From NCBI GenBank assembly GCA_002633005.1, contig NMRA01000547.1, forward strand, positions 197,561 through 261,560: 64,000 nt of DNA, given 5' to 3'. Every line of letters begins with the position of its first letter. Within the stretch, counting starts at the first letter, position 1. This document shows positions 55,701 to 58,700 of the stretch, one piece after another. The notes beneath the pieces were generated by a model. That model had not been told where the DNA came from. It saw only the letters and a list, made by a program, of their open reading frames with translations, and searched no databases. The DNA comes from Phoronis australis (Eukaryota > Phoronida > Phoronidae). The position numbers and the translations under genes are program-made.

Positions 55701-58700
55701 CCGTTCAGGACTTTTGAAGATACAAAGTTAAGCGTAAAAAACTATAATTGCCACTAGGGGGCACACCGGTAGTCGAATTCGTCCGAAAGTTCGCACATGC
55801 CATCCCATTCATAAATGGAACATATGTGTCAAATTTCATGAACGTATGTCAAAGGGTTTTGGAGATAAAGCAGCGGACGCCGGACGGACGCCGCCCGGAC
55901 AGACGGACGGACGGACGGAGATGACGGCATAATGCGTCCACATATAAATATGTGGGCGCATAAAATGTACATATTTTCTAAATCCCGATTGAAAAATCTA
56001 AATCCATGGCATAAAACATACCCACACAATTATTCATGTATTAATCACATGTAGTCTACAAGGATTCAAACAATGGATTAATAGTCCACACAAGAGTATT
56101 TATTTAATGCATTGTTTTCCATCCCAGCTGCCGTGTGACTAAACAGAAGTTGTGACTTCAGTCGCTCGTGGCAATTTACTGGCATGCATCAGTTGTTTAC
56201 CAGAATGTTGCTCACTGATCAGCATACAGATCAATTTTCTTTTACAGTTTGTGTTAAACCCTTGAAACAAGAAAGTCTTAGAGTTGTATCCATGCTAATT
56301 GTTTGCACATTTCCAATATCATATAAAAAACTGATTGGACAAGACATGAAAAATTTTTCCGTGAATGATGTGTGTTCACAACTTGAAATGATAGCAAGTA
56401 TCTGCCCAAAATAGAATGCTTACATCACCAGTCTTCTCTTCATCTTCGTCCACTTCAAACACATGCTCAGGAAGAATGACATTCACCTTGCCAGTCCTGA
56501 AAGTGAACAATTTATGTGATGAATGTAAGCAATGACATGCATTGCACTCCAGTCTTATGTGGAATCAAAAGCTGGAGAAAAGCTGGCAACTAGGGGGCAC
56601 CACAGTAATTGGAACTGCCAAAGAGGCGGACGCCAAAAAACAAACTAAAAATGATAAAATAGCAACTAGATGGTGTAGATTTCGTCAAATCCATCCAAAA
56701 ATGAAAATGCAATGTAGTCTCCTTAATAGAAACTTAATTCCCTAATTTCATGACAATCCAACAGTGAATTCTGAAAATAGAGGCAAACGTAAAAAACGGC
56801 CAACAAGGTGCAAAGCAGTAGTCAGATCTGTTGACAACAGTTGCGTAGAAACACAACTGCCAAATTTCACAGGATCCTGCAAAGGGATAAGGAAATATAA
56901 TGGCGGACGCAAAAAAATCACCACAAGAGTGTGACAAAGTAGTAAGACTAGTCCAAAAATCAACATCAACTGTAGTCAACGGGAACGGGAACAAATCTGC
57001 CCTCTTTCATAATGATGCTTTAAGCAGACTGATGGATAGAGAGGCACTTGGAGCAGCAAGGTAAATCGAATCCATCCGTAAATGAAAAGACACCTGATTA
57101 AAAACGTAATTGCAAATTTCATGAAAATCCATCAATAAATTCTGAAGATAAAGAGGCAAATATATGTCTAGTAGTCATGTCCATCGGACAATTGTCATCA
57201 TTTATTGTCAGCTTCTTAAGAACGAATCTGTCAAATCTCATTCACGTCTTGCAAGAGGTTTGACAGATACAGCAGCGGACACAAGATGCCCAGAGAGGAT
57301 GGCAATATGCATCCACATGATTATTTATGTGACCGCAGTAAGGTCTGTCAGTAAACGGTAACACAATGTTTGGCAGACAACATTCAGCATCAACTACAGT
57401 TCACATGTTATTTTAATTTGTGTGATTTTGCAGCCTTTGTTACAAACTCTTTACAACCGCCAAATCAACAAATTACCATTAGTGCAGTGCGACATTCAGA
57501 GTATTCACACAACAGGACAGACATTGCAACATGTTTGTGAATGAAATAAATTGCCTTTTATCTTTTGTCAACTAGCACCCTCTTGCACACCAGGATGAGA
57601 AATTGGCTGGCAGAACTTAACAGTGGGATGTTAGGTGATAGCACTAATTTTCAATTCGGTGCATCTCTTGCATAATCACTAAATTGCCTGTCTGAACCCA
57701 GTAAAGACAATAAGATCATTTCAGACTGACATGAGAGCTGTACTCACTTCGGCAACTGGAGATATCCATTAGAGTAGTCCTTGTATTTGAAGTTGATCAG
57801 TTGCCAGTCACTGGTGTAGGTGTGAATGCACTCCTTAACAAACAAACTGGTGGCCTCGTTCTCAGCCCCTTCTGGCACAGTGCTAATGCTGGTACGGAAC
57901 TCTCGTGAAGTGGTTGTGGCCTGGCAATAGCCATTTTAACATCAAATGTTAGTACCAATAATTCAAAACAATTCTCTGTGGGTCATTCCTGAGATGCACA
58001 GGTGAGTTGGAGGAGAAAACGCAAGATTGATTTCGAATAGATCTACCTAATCATGGGGGCAGAACTAAACATGGGTGCTTAACCTCGACAGTTACCCGGG
58101 CCACCTTTGACCTTCGTGAACACACCCAAACTTCAAAGAATTCCATTTTCGCTGCAAGATTAATTGTCAACACAAAAGATGAAATGGAGCTATCTATCAA
58201 CGTCTGAATTTGAGTAACTAAGTACGCAATCTGAGAAAGGAGAAAATACAAAATTGCTGAAGATACAATGCTAAATAAATCTAAGGACAACCTCCCTCCT
58301 CTTCTTTATTGTTCAAATTTTGAGCCTCAATCGATTGAAAAACATCCTGTCAAAAAACATTGACTAGGTGTTTTATGCTATGGTATAAATGATAACGGCA
58401 TAGTGCACATTTCATAAGAAAACAAATCCTGTGTCTTGTGTTGTTTATGTAATTATTAGTTTTGCAGGAAAAAAGACTTGAAATAGTTAGATTTCCATTA
58501 TCAGGAGATTCAAGTTAATTTGCTCCCTTGGCTTTGAATTTATCCGAAACATGGAAAAATAGGTCACCCACAAAATGACCTTGCCATGCATACCATTTCA
58601 CCTTTGGAGGTAAACAAGGACAGGATTTGGTTCTTAAAACTGTGAGACTGTGCATTCTTTTGAAAAATAAAGCATAGAATGAAAGTACAGATTGTAACTG

